This document shows positions 51,093 through 63,139 of a stretch of DNA of 64,000 bases, piece by piece. The notes beneath the pieces were generated by a model that was not told where the DNA came from, made no database searches, and was given only the letters and a program-made list of their open reading frames with translations. A program made the position numbers and the translations under genes. Numbering within the stretch: position 1 is the first letter of the stretch; the number at the start of each line of letters is the position of its first letter. This stretch comes from Rugalucina vietnamica (Eukaryota > Mollusca > Bivalvia > Lucinida > Lucinidae): positions 46,742,997-46,806,996 of the forward strand of contig OZ024883.1 of the NCBI GenBank assembly GCA_964017185.1, written 5' to 3'.

Positions 51093-52591
51093 AACAGCGT
51101 ACGCCATAGTCGGTCAATATACCCTTCGTATTGCTAAACTTTCTAAAGATTTATCGAAGTTTTCTAGCATTTTTTCATGTCCAATCCTTCGAGGGTTAGG
51201 GTTAGGGTTAGTGTTAGGGTTAGGGTAAGGGTTAGGGTTAGGGTTAGGAGTTGGGTTAGGGTTAGGGTTAGGGTGAGGTTAGGGTTAGGGTTAGGGTTAG
51301 GGTCAGGGATAGGGTTAGGGTTAGGGTTAGGGGTTAGGGTTAGCGTGAGGGCTAGGGTAAGAGTAATATACGAAAAGTGATTCATTCAAAGTGATTCGTT
51401 GCCAATAGAGTTAGGGTTAGGGTTAGGGTTAGGGTATAAGCTGATGTACGAAGATGGGTTAGGGTTAGGGTATAGGAGAGAACCGATGTTGGACAGTTCT
51501 GTCCAAAGTGTCCATTGTGGGTTAGGGTAAGAGTAATATACGAAAAGTGATTCATTCAAAGTGATTCATTGCCAATAGAGTTAGGGTTAGGGTTAGGGTT
51601 AGGGTATAAGCTGATGTGCGAAGATGGGCAACTTGCCCATCTTTGTTATGATCTGATTCTTTTCTTTCTACATTTTTATTTGTTTCTTTTTCCCCCCTTT
51701 TATTTTGTTCTCCTTTATATTATCAATGATGAACCTTGTCTCAGTTGGGGTCCATTCAGAGATGCTGATCTTTAATATTAAATAACATGAATTCCTACGT
51801 AACGTAGGGTTAGGGCTAGGGTTAGGCGCTTGAAACACACCTTGTTCGATTATGTGCACTTTCATTCCTCTGGCAACATGTAGCCCTAATGACGCCAATC
51901 TCGCTTGTCATTCAGAATTTTCGAAAGCATTGTATTGGAGGGTAGTTTGCGCGGCTGACAGTAAGTGGCCATCCACGATGTTTCAATATAGATGTGCCTA
52001 CACTGAAGATAATGCTGTACTGGCGTCTGCTTCCAAGAGAAGTAAGTAAAATATAAAGGTTAGTACCTTTGGATGCAGTAAAACCATTCAAAGGGAGATA
52101 ATATGGACCATATTGCGCAATTTCGGGTACGGAACCCTCAAAGATTGATATTCAAATAAAAAGTCTACGAGATCATCAACCGAGAAGGCAGAAACTCATA
52201 TGGGTATTATACAAAAATCACGTAAACTACGTAAATCACAGTCGGTCAATAAACCCTTTGTATTGTTAAACTTTTCTGAAGGTTATCGAAATTTTCTTGC
52301 AGTTTTGCATGTCATAATGATAAAAGATTGATATTCAAGTGAAAATCCTCAGAGATCATCGACCGAAAAGGCAGAAACTCACATGGATATTGTACAAAAA
52401 TCACGCAAACTTCGTAAATCGTAGTCGGTCAATATACCCTTTGTATTGGTAAACTTTTCTAAAGGTTTATCGAAATTTTTTAGCAGTTGTTCATGTCAAA
52501 ATGATCAACAATTGATTTTCAAGTGAAAATCCTTCGAGATCATCAACAGAAGAGGAAGAAAACCACATGGATATTATACAGAAATCACGTA
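51093..52591 (+). repeat. Monomer 35, D'/C hybrid
   Basis: 1499 bp. Left: tagcaT, gcgtGaggg, gattcGttgcc. Right: aatcaCagtcgg as in C. Confidence 0.92.
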
Positions 52592-54090
52592 AACAGCGTA
52601 CGCCATAGTCGGTCAATATACCCTTCGTATTGCTAAACTTTCTAAAGATTTATCGAAGTTTTCTAGCATTTTTTCATGTCCAATCCTTCGAGGGTTAGGG
52701 TTAGGGTTAGTGTTAGGGTTAGGGTAAGGGTTAGGGTTAGGGTTAGGAGTTGGGTTAGGGTTAGGGTTAGGGTGAGGTTAGGGTTAGGGTTAGGGTTAGG
52801 GTCAGGGATAGGGTTAGGGTTAGGGTTAGGGGTTAGGGTTAGCGTGAGGGCTAGGGTAAGAGTAATATACGAAAAGTGATTCATTCAAAGTGATTCGTTG
52901 CCAATAGAGTTAGGGTTAGGGTTAGGGTTAGGGTATAAGCTGATGTACGAAGATGGGTTAGGGTTAGGGTATAGGAGAGAACCGATGTTGGACAGTTCTG
53001 TCCAAAGTGTCCATTGTGGGTTAGGGTAAGAGTAATATACGAAAAGTGATTCATTCAAAGTGATTCATTGCCAATAGAGTTAGGGTTAGGGTTAGGGTTA
53101 GGGTATAAGCTGATGTGCGAAGATGGGCAACTTGCCCATCTTTGTTATGATCTGATTCTTTTCTTTCTACATTTTTATTTGTTTCTTTTTCCCCCCTTTT
53201 ATTTTGTTCTCCTTTATATTATCAATGATGAACCTTGTCTCAGTTGGGGTCCATTCAGAGATGCTGATCTTTAATATTAAATAACATGAATTCCTACGTA
53301 ACGTAGGGTTAGGGCTAGGGTTAGGCGCTTGAAACACACCTTGTTCGATTATGTGCACTTTCATTCCTCTGGCAACATGTAGCCCTAATGACGCCAATCT
53401 CGCTTGTCATTCAGAATTTTCGAAAGCATTGTATTGGAGGGTAGTTTGCGCGGCTGACAGTAAGTGGCCATCCACGATGTTTCAATATAGATGTGCCTAC
53501 ACTGAAGATAATGCTGTACTGGCGTCTGCTTCCAAGAGAAGTAAGTAAAATATAAAGGTTAGTACCTTTGGATGCAGTAAAACCATTCAAAGGGAGATAA
53601 TATGGACCATATTGCGCAATTTCGGGTACGGAACCCTCAAAGATTGATATTCAAATAAAAAGTCTACGAGATCATCAACCGAGAAGGCAGAAACTCATAT
53701 GGGTATTATACAAAAATCACGTAAACTACGTAAATCATAGTCGGTCAATAAACCCTTTGTATTGTTAAACTTTTCTGAAGGTTATCGAAATTTTCTTGCA
53801 GTTTTGCATGTCATAATGATAAAAGATTGATATTCAAGTGAAAATCCTCAGAGATCATCGACCGAAAAGGCAGAAACTCACATGGATATTGTACAAAAAT
53901 CACGCAAACTTCGTAAATCGTAGTCGGTCAATATACCCTTTGTATTGGTAAACTTTTCTAAAGGTTTATCGAAATTTTTTAGCAGTTGTTCATGTCAAAA
54001 TGATCAACAATTGATTTTCAAGTGAAAATCCTTCGAGATCATCAACAGAAGAGGAAGAAAACCACATGGATATTATACAGAAATCACGTA
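52592..54090 (+). repeat. Monomer 36, type D'
   Basis: 1499 bp. Same left half as monomer 35 including gcgtGaggg; right half without C or D markers. Confidence 0.92.
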
Positions 54091-55601
54091 AACAGCGTAC
54101 GCCATAGTCGGTCAATATACCCTTCGTATTGCTAAACTTTCTAAAGATTTATCGAAGTTTTCTAGCACTTTTTCATGTCCAATCCTTCGAGGGTTAGGGT
54201 TAGGGTTAGTGTTAGGGTTAGGGTAAGGGTTAGGGTTAGGGTTAGGGTTAGGAGTTGGGTTAGGGTTAGGGTTAGGGTGAGGTTAGGGTTAGGGTTAGGG
54301 TTAGGGTCAGGGATAGGGTTAGGGTTAGGGTTAGGGTTAGGGGTTAGGGTTAGCGTTAGGGCTAGGGTAAGAGTAATATACGAAAAGTGATTCATTCAAA
54401 GTGATTCATTGCCAATAGAGTTAGGGTTAGGGTTAGGGTTAGGGTATAAGCTGATGTACGAAGATGGGTTAGGGTTAGGGTATAGGAGAGAACCGATGTT
54501 GGACAGTTCTGTCCAAAGTGTCCATTGTGGGTTAGGGTAAGAGTAATATACGAAAAGTGATTCATTCAAAGTGATTCATTGCCAATAGAGTTAGGGTTAG
54601 GGTTAGGGTTAGGGTATAAGCTGATGTGCGAAGATGGGCAACTTGCCCATCTTTGTTATGATCTGATTCTTTTCTTTCTACATTTTTATTTGTTTCTTTT
54701 TCCCCCCTTTTATTTTGTTCTCCTTTATATTATCAATGATGAACCTTGTCTCAGTTGGGGTCCATTCAGAGATGCTGATCTTTAATATTAAATAACATGA
54801 ATTCCTACGTAACGTAGGGTTAGGGCTAGGGTTAGGCGCTTGAAACACACCTTGTTCGATTATGTGCACTTTCATTCCTCTGGCAACATGTAGCCCTAAT
54901 GACGCCAATCTCGCTTGTCATTCAGAATTTTCGAAAGCATTGTATTGGAGGGTAGTTTGCGCGGCTGACAGTAAGTGGCCATCCACGATGTTTCAATATA
55001 GATGTGCCTACACTGAAGATAATGCTGTACTGGCGTCTGCTTCCAAGAGAAGTAAGTAAAATATAAAGGTTAGTACCTTTGGATGCAGTAAAACCATTCA
55101 AAGGGAGATAATATGGACCATATTGCGCAATTTCGGGTACGGAACCCTCAAAGATTGATATTCAAATAAAAAGTCTACGAGATCATCAACCGAGAAGGCA
55201 GAAACTCATATGGGTATTATACAAAAATCACGTAAACTACGTAAATCACAGTCGGTCAATAAACCCTTTGTATTGTTAAACTTTTCTGAAGGTTATCGAA
55301 ATTTTCTTGCAGTTTTGCATGTCATAATGATAAAAGATTGATATTCAAGTGAAAATCCTCAGAGATCATCGACCGAAAAGGCAGAAACTCACATGGATAT
55401 TGTACAAAAATCACGCAAACTTCGTAAATCGTAGTCGGTCAATATACCCTTTGTATTGGTAAACTTTTCTAAAGGTTTATCGAAATTTTTTAGCAGTTGT
55501 TCATGTCAAAATGATCAACAATTGATTTTCAAGTGAAAATCCTTCGAGATCATCAACAGAAGAGGAAGAAAACCACATGGATATTATACAGAAATCACGT
55601 A
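54091..55601 (+). repeat. Monomer 37, type C
   Basis: 1511 bp. All C markers present. Confidence 0.95.
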
Positions 55602-57100
55602 AACAGCGTACGCCATAGTCGGTCAATATACCCTTCGTATTGCTAAACTTTCTAAAGATTTATCGAAGTTTTCTAGCATTTTTTCATGTCCAATCCTTCG
55701 AGGGTTAGGGTTAGGGTTAGTGTTAGGGTTAGGGTAAGGGTTAGGGTTAGGGTTAGGAGTTGGGTTAGGGTTAGGGTTAGGGTGAGGTTAGGGTTAGGGT
55801 TAGGGTTAGGGTCAGGGATAGGGTTAGGGTTAGGGTTAGGGGTTAGGGTTAGCGTTAGGGCTAGGGTAAGAGTAATATACGAAAAGTGATTCATTCAAAG
55901 TGATTCGTTGCCAATAGAGTTAGGGTTAGGGTTAGGGTTAGGGTATAAGCTGATGTACGAAGATGGGTTAGGGTTAGGGTATAGGAGAGAACCGATGTTG
56001 GACAGTTCTGTCCAAAGTGTCCATTGTGGGTTAGGGTAAGAGTAATATACGAAAAGTGATTCATTCAAAGTGATTCATTGCCAATAGAGTTAGGGTTAGG
56101 GTTAGGGTTAGGGTATAAGCTGATGTGCGAAGATGGGCAACTTGCCCATCTTTGTTATGATCTGATTCTTTTCTTTCTACATTTTTATTTGTTTCTTTTT
56201 CCCCCCTTTTATTTTGTTCTCCTTTATATTATCAATGATGAACCTTGTCTCAGTTGGGGTCCATTCAGAGATGCTGATCTTTAATATTAAATAACATGAA
56301 TTCCTACGTAACGTAGGGTTAGGGCTAGGGTTAGGCGCTTGAAACACACCTTGTTCGATTATGTGCACTTTCATTCCTCTGGCAACATGTAGCCCTAATG
56401 ACGCCAATCTCGCTTGTCATTCAGAATTTTCGAAAGCATTGTATTGGAGGGTAGTTTGCGCGGCTGACAGTAAGTGGCCATCCACGATGTTTCAATATAG
56501 ATGTGCCTACACTGAAGATAATGCTGTACTGGCGTCTGCTTCCAAGAGAAGTAAGTAAAATATAAAGGTTAGTACCTTTGGATGCAGTAAAACCATTCAA
56601 AGGGAGATAATATGGACCATATTGCGCAATTTCGGGTACGGAACCCTCAAAGATTGATATTCAAATAAAAAGTCTACGAGATCATCAACCGAGAAGGCAG
56701 AAACTCATATGGGTATTATACAAAAATCACGTAAACTACGTAAATCATAGTCGGTCAATAAACCCTTTGTATTGTTAAACTTTTCTGAAGGTTATCGAAA
56801 TTTTCTTGCAGTTTTGCATGTCATAATGATAAAAGATTGATATTCAAGTGAAAATCCTCAGAGATCATCGACCGAAAAGGCAGAAACTCACATGGATATT
56901 GTACAAAAATCACGCAAACTTCGTAAATCGTAGTCGGTCAATATACCCTTTGTATTGGTAAACTTTTCTAAAGGTTTATCGAAATTTTTTAGCAGTTGTT
57001 CATGTCAAAATGATCAACAATTGATTTTCAAGTGAAAATCCTTCGAGATCATCAACAGAAGAGGAAGAAAACCACATGGATATTATACAGAAATCACGTA
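55602..57100 (+). repeat. Monomer 38, type D'
   Basis: 1499 bp. As monomer 36 but gcgtTaggg; gtagtcGgtc instead of the D marker. Confidence 0.93.
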
Positions 57101-58605
57101 AACAGCGTACGCCATAGTCGGTCAATATACCCTTCGTATTGCTAAACTTTCTAAAGATTTATCGAAGTTTTCTAGCACTTTTTCATGTCCAATCCTTCGA
57201 GGGTTAGGGTTAGGGTTAGTGTTAGGGTTAGGGTAAGGGTTAGGGTTAGGGTTAGGGTTAGGAGTTGGGTTAGGGTTAGGGTGAGGTTAGGGTTAGGGTT
57301 AGGGTTAGGGTCAGGGATAGGGTTAGGGTTAGGGTTAGGGTTAGGGGTTAGGGTTAGCGTGAGGGCTAGGGTAAGAGTAATATACGAAAAGTGATTCATT
57401 CAAAGTGATTCGTTGCCAATAGAGTTAGGGTTAGGGTTAGGGTTAGGGTATAAGCTGATGTACGAAGATGGGTTAGGGTTAGGGTATAGGAGAGAACCGA
57501 TGTTGGACAGTTCTGTCCAAAGTGTCCATTGTGGGTTAGGGTAAGAGTAATATACGAAAAGTGATTCATTCAAAGTGATTCATTGCCAATAGAGTTAGGG
57601 TTAGGGTTAGGGTTAGGGTATAAGCTGATGTGCGAAGATGGGCAACTTGCCCATCTTTGTTATGATCTGATTCTTTTCTTTCTACATTTTTATTTGTTTC
57701 TTTTTCCCCCCTTTCATTTTGTTCTCCTTTATATTATCAATGATGAACCTTGTCTCAGTTGGGGTCCATTCAGAGATGCTGATCTTTAATATTAAATAAC
57801 ATGAATTCCTACGTAACGTAGGGTTAGGGCTAGGGTTAGGCGCTTGAAACACACCTTGTTCGATTATGTGCACTTTCATTCCTCTGGCAACATGTAGCCC
57901 TAATGACGCCAATCTCGCTTGTCATTCAGAATTTTCGAAAGCATTGTATTGGAGGGTAGTTTGCGCGGCTGACAGTAAGTGGCCATCCACGATGTTTCAA
58001 TATAGATGTGCCTACACTGAAGATAATGCTGTACTGGCGTCTGCTTCCAAGAGAAGTAAGTAAAATATAAAGGTTAGTACCTTTGGATGCAGTAAAACCA
58101 TTCAAAGGGAGATAATATGGACCATATTGCGCAATTTCGGGTACGGAACCCTCAAAGATTGATATTCAAATAAAAAGTCTACGGGATCATCAACCGAGAA
58201 GGCAGAAACTCATATGGGTATTATACAAAAATCACGTAAACTACGTAAATCATAGTCGGTCAATAAACCCTTTGTATTGTTAAACTTTTCTGAAGGTTAT
58301 CGAAATTTTCTTGCAGTTTTGCATGTCATAATGATAAAAGATTGATATTCAAGTGAAAATCCTCAGAGATCATCGACCGAAAAGGCAGAAACTCACATGG
58401 ATATTGTACAAAAATCACGCAAACTTCGTAAATCGTAGTCGGTCAATATACCCTTTGTATTGGTAAACTTTTCTAAAGGTTTATCGAAATTTTTTAGCAG
58501 TTGTTCATGTCAAAATGATCAACAATTGATTTTCAAGTGAAAATCCTTCGAGATCATCAACAGAAGAGGAAGAAAACCACATGGATATTATACAGAAATC
58601 ACGTA
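57101..58605 (+). repeat. Monomer 39, type A
   Basis: 1505 bp. Same diagnostic bases and length as monomer 22. Confidence 0.95.
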
Positions 58606-60123
58606 AACAGCGTACGCCATAGTCGGTCAATATACCCTTCGTATTGCTAAACTTTCTAAAGATTTATCGAAGTTTTCTAGCATTTTTTCATGTCCAATCC
58701 TTCGAGGGTTAGGGTTAGGGTTAGTGTTAGGGTTAGGGTAAGGGTTAGGGTTAGGGTTAGGGTTAGGAGTTGGGTTAGGGTTAGGGTTAGGGTGAGGTTA
58801 GGGTTAGGGTTAGGGTTAGGGTCAGGGATAGGGTTAGGGTTAGGGTTAGGGTTAGGGGTTAGGGGTTAGGGTTAGCGTTAGGGCTAGGGTAAGAGTAATA
58901 TACGAAAAGTGATTCATTCAAAGTGATTCATTGCCAATAGAGTTAGGGTTAGGGTTAGGGTTAGGGTATAAGCTGATGTACGAAGATGGGTTAGGGTTAG
59001 GGTATAGGAGAGAACCGATGTTGGACAGTTCTGTCCAAAGTGTCCATTGTGGGTTAGGGTAAGAGTAATATACGAAAAGTGATTCATTCAAAGTGATTCA
59101 TTGCCAATAGAGTTAGGGTTAGGGTTAGGGTTAGGGTATAAGCTGATGTGCGAAGATGGGCAACTTGCCCATCTTTGTTATGATCTGATTCTTTTCTTTC
59201 TACATTTTTATTTGTTTCTTTTTCCCCCCTTTTATTTTGTTCTCCTTTATATTATCAATGATGAACCTTGTCTCAGTTGGGGTCCATTCAGAGATGCTGA
59301 TCTTTAATATTAAATAACATGAATTCCTACGTAACGTAGGGTTAGGGCTAGGGTTAGGCGCTTGAAACACACCTTGTTCGATTATGTGCACTTTCATTCC
59401 TCTGGCAACATGTAGCCCTAATGACGCCAATCTCGCTTGTCATTCAGAATTTTCGAAAGCATTGTATCGGAGGGTAGTTTGCGCGGCTGACAGTAAGTGG
59501 CCATCCACGATGTTTCAATATAGATGTGCCTACACTGAAGATAATGCTGTACTGGCGTCTGCTTCCAAGAGAAGTAAGTAAAATATAAAGGTTAGTACCT
59601 TTGGATGCAGTAAAACCATTCAAAGGGAGATAATATGGACCATATTGCGCAATTTCGGGTACGGAACCCTCAAAGATTGATATTCAAATAAAAAGTCTAC
59701 GAGATCATCAACCGAGAAGGCAGAAACTCATATGGGTATTATACAAAAATCACGTAAACTACGTAAATCATAGTCGGTCAATAAACCCTTTGTATTGTTA
59801 AACTTTTCTGAAGGTTATCGAAATTTTCTTGCAGTTTTGCATGTCATAATGATAAAAGATTGATATTCAAGTGAAAATCCTCAGAGATCATCGACCGAAA
59901 AGGCAGAAACTCACATGAATATTGTACAAAAATCACGCAAACTTCGTAAATCGTAGTCGGTCAATATACCCTTTGTATTGGTAAACTTTTCTAAAGGTTT
60001 ATCGAAATTTTTTAGCAGTTGTTCATGTCAAAATGATCAACAATTGATTTTCAAGTGAAAATCCTTCGAGATCATCAACAGAAGAGGAAGAAAACCACAT
60101 GGATATTATACAGAAATCACGTA
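58606..60123 (+). repeat. Monomer 40, type B with 7-bp telomeric insertion
   Basis: 1518 bp, the longest monomer. The ggggtta motif near the end of block 1 is doubled (about 58855-58868). This is a 7-bp gain that breaks the 6-bp length rule and the frames seen in all other copies. Confidence 0.94.
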
Positions 60124-61634
60124 AACAGCGTACGCCATAGTCGGTCAATATACCCTTCGTATTGCTAAACTTTCTAAAGATTTATCGAAGTTTTCTAGCA
60201 CTTTTTCATGTCCAATCCTTCGAGGGTTAGGGTTAGGGTTAGTGTTAGGGTTAGGGTAAGGGTTAGGGTTAGGGTTAGGGTTAGGAGTTGGGTTAGGGTT
60301 AGGGTTAGGGTGAGGTTAGGGTTAGGGTTAGGGTTAGGGTCAGGGATAGGGTTAGGGTTAGGGTTAGGGTTAGGGGTTAGGGTTAGCGTTAGGGCTAGGG
60401 TAAGAGTAATATACGAAAAGTGATTCATTCAAAGTGATTCATTGCCAATAGAGTTAGGGTTAGGGTTAGGGTTAGGGTATAAGCTGATGTACGAAGATGG
60501 GTTAGGGTTAGGGTATAGGAGAGAACCGATGTTGGACAGTTCTGTCCAAAGTGTCCATTGTGGGTTAGGGTAAGAGTAATATACGAAAAGTGATTCATTC
60601 AAAGTGATTCATTGCCAATAGAGTTAGGGTTAGGGTTAGGGTTAGGGTATAAGCTGATGTGCGAAGATGGGCAACTTGCCCATCTTTGTTATGATCTGAT
60701 TCTTTTCTTTCTACATTTTTATTTGTTTCTTTTTCCCCCCTTTTATTTTGTTCTCCTTTATATAATCAATGATGAACCTTGTCTCAGTTGGGGTCCATTC
60801 AGAGATGCTGATCTTTAATATTAAATAACATGAATTCCTACGTAACGTAGGGTTAGGGCTAGGGTTAGGCGCTTGAAACACACCTTGTTCGATTATGTGC
60901 ACTTTCATTCCTCTGGCAACATGTAGCCCTAATGACGCCAATCTCGCTTGTCATTCAGAATTTTCGAAAGCATTGTATTGGAGGGTAGTTTGCGCGGCTG
61001 ACAGTAAGTGGCCATCCACGATGTTTCAATATAGATGTGCCTACACTGAAGATAATGCTGTACTGGCGTCTGCTTCCAAGAGAAGTAAGTAAAATATAAA
61101 GGTTAGTACCTTTGGATGCAGTAAAACCATTCAAAGGGAGATAATATGGACCATATTGCGCAATTTCGGGTACGGAACCCTCAAAGATTGATATTCAAAT
61201 AAAAAGTCTACGAGATCATCAACCGAGAAGGCAGAAACTCATATGGGTATTATACAAAAATCACGTAAACTACGTAAATCACAGTCGGTCAATAAACCCT
61301 TTGTATTGTTAAACTTTTCTGAAGGTTATCGAAATTTTCTTGCAGTTTTGCATGTCATAATGATAAAAGATTGATATTCAAGTGAAAATCCTCAGAGATC
61401 ATCGACCGAAAAGGCAGAAACTCACATGGATATTGTACAAAAATCACGCAAACTTCGTAAATCGTAGTCGGTCAATATACCCTTTGTATTGGTAAACTTT
61501 TCTAAAGGTTTATCGAAATTTTTTAGCAGTTGTTCATGTCAAAATGATCAACAATTGATTTTCAAGTGAAAATCCTTCGAGATCATCAACAGAAGAGGAA
61601 GAAAACCACATGGATATTATACAGAAATCACGTA
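60124..61634 (+). repeat. Monomer 41, type C
   Basis: 1511 bp. C markers; private T-to-A at 60764. Confidence 0.95.
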
Positions 61635-63139
61635 AACAGCGTACGCCATAGTCGGTCAATATACCCTTCGTATTGCTAAACTTTCTAAAGATTTATCGAA
61701 GTTTTCTAGCATTTTTTCATGTCCAATCCTTCGAGGGTTAGGGTTAGGGTTAGTGTTAGGGTTAGGGTAAGGGTTAGGGTTAGGGTTAGGGTTAGGAGTT
61801 GGGTTAGGGTTAGGGTTAGGGTGAGGTTAGGGTTAGGGTTAGGGTTAGGGTCAGGGATAGGGTTAGGGTTAGGGTTAGGGGTTAGGGTTAGCGTTAGGGC
61901 TAGGGTAAGAGTAATATACGAAAAGTGATTCATTCAAAGTGATTCGTTGCCAATAGAGTTAGGGTTAGGGTTAGGGTTAGGGTATAAGCTGATGTACGAA
62001 GATGGGTTAGGGTTAGGGTATAGGAGAGAACCGATGTTGGACAGTTCTGTCCAAAGTGTCCATTGTGGGTTAGGGTAAGAGTAATATACGAAAAGTGATT
62101 CATTCAAAGTGATTCATTGCCAATAGAGTTAGGGTTAGGGTTAGGGTTAGGGTATAAGCTGATGTGCGAAGATGGGCAACTTGCCCATCTTTGTTATGAT
62201 CTGATTCTTTTCTTTCTACATTTTTATTTGTTTCTTTTTCCCCCCTTTTATTTTGTTCTCCTTTATATTATCAATGATGAACCTTGTCTCAGTTGGGGTC
62301 CATTCAGAGATGCTGATCTTTAATATTAAATAACATGAATTCCTACGTAACGTAGGGTTAGGGCTAGGGTTAGGCGCTTGAAACACACCTTGTTCGATTA
62401 TGTGCACTTTCATTCCTCTGGCAACATGTAGCCCTAATGACGCCAATCTCGCTTGTCATTCAGAATTTTCGAAAGCATTGTATTGGAGGGTAGTTTGCGC
62501 GGCTGACAGTAAGTGGCCATCCACGATGTTTCAATATAGATGTGCCTACACTGAAGATAATGCTGTACTGGCGTCTGCTTCCAAGAGAAGTAAGTAAAAT
62601 ATAAAGGTTAGTACCTTTGGATGCAGTAAAACCATTCAAAGGGAGATAATATGGACCATATTGCGCAATTTCGGGTACGGAACCCTCAAAGATTGATATT
62701 CAAATAAAAAGTCTACGAGATCATCAACCGAGAAGGCAGAAACTCATATGGGTATTATACAAAAATCACGTAAACTACGTAAATCATAGTCGGTCAATAA
62801 ACCCTTTGTATTGTTAAACTTTTCTGAAGGTTATCGAAATTTTCTTGCAGTTTTGCATGTCATAATGATAAAAGATTGATATTCAAGTGAAAATCCTCAG
62901 AGATCATCGACCGAAAAGGCAGAAACTCACATGGATATTGTACAAAAATCACGCAAACTTCGTAAATCGTAGTCTGTCAATATACCCTTTGTATTGGTAA
63001 ACTTTTCTAAAGGTTTATCGAAATTTTTTAGCAGTTGTTCATGTCAAAATGATCAACAATTGATTTTCAAGTGAAAATCCTTCGAGATCATCAACAGAAG
63101 AGGAAGAAAACCACATGGATATTATACAGAAATCACGTA
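61635..63139 (+). repeat. Monomer 42, type D
   Basis: 1505 bp. All D markers present. Confidence 0.95.

Larger units (their letters stand above)
40533..57100 (+). repeat. Irregular higher-order stretch A-B-C°-G-E-F'-C-(D'/C)-D'-C-D' (11 monomers)
   Basis: Begins like a block (A, B) but then has two monomers without clear type markers (43555, 45067), an E, an F-like unit lacking the F base at the aatcaAagtc site, and alternating C and D' monomers. The D' units are the only 1499-bp monomers and lack the D marker gtagtcTgtc. The pattern suggests a local C-D' duplication. Confidence 0.65.
57101..63139 (+). repeat. Higher-order block A-B-C-D (tetramer, 6039 bp)
   Basis: Third full tetramer. It has the same type order as 1-6033, so the two ends of the window resemble each other more than they resemble the hexamer-rich middle. 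Confidence 0.85.
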
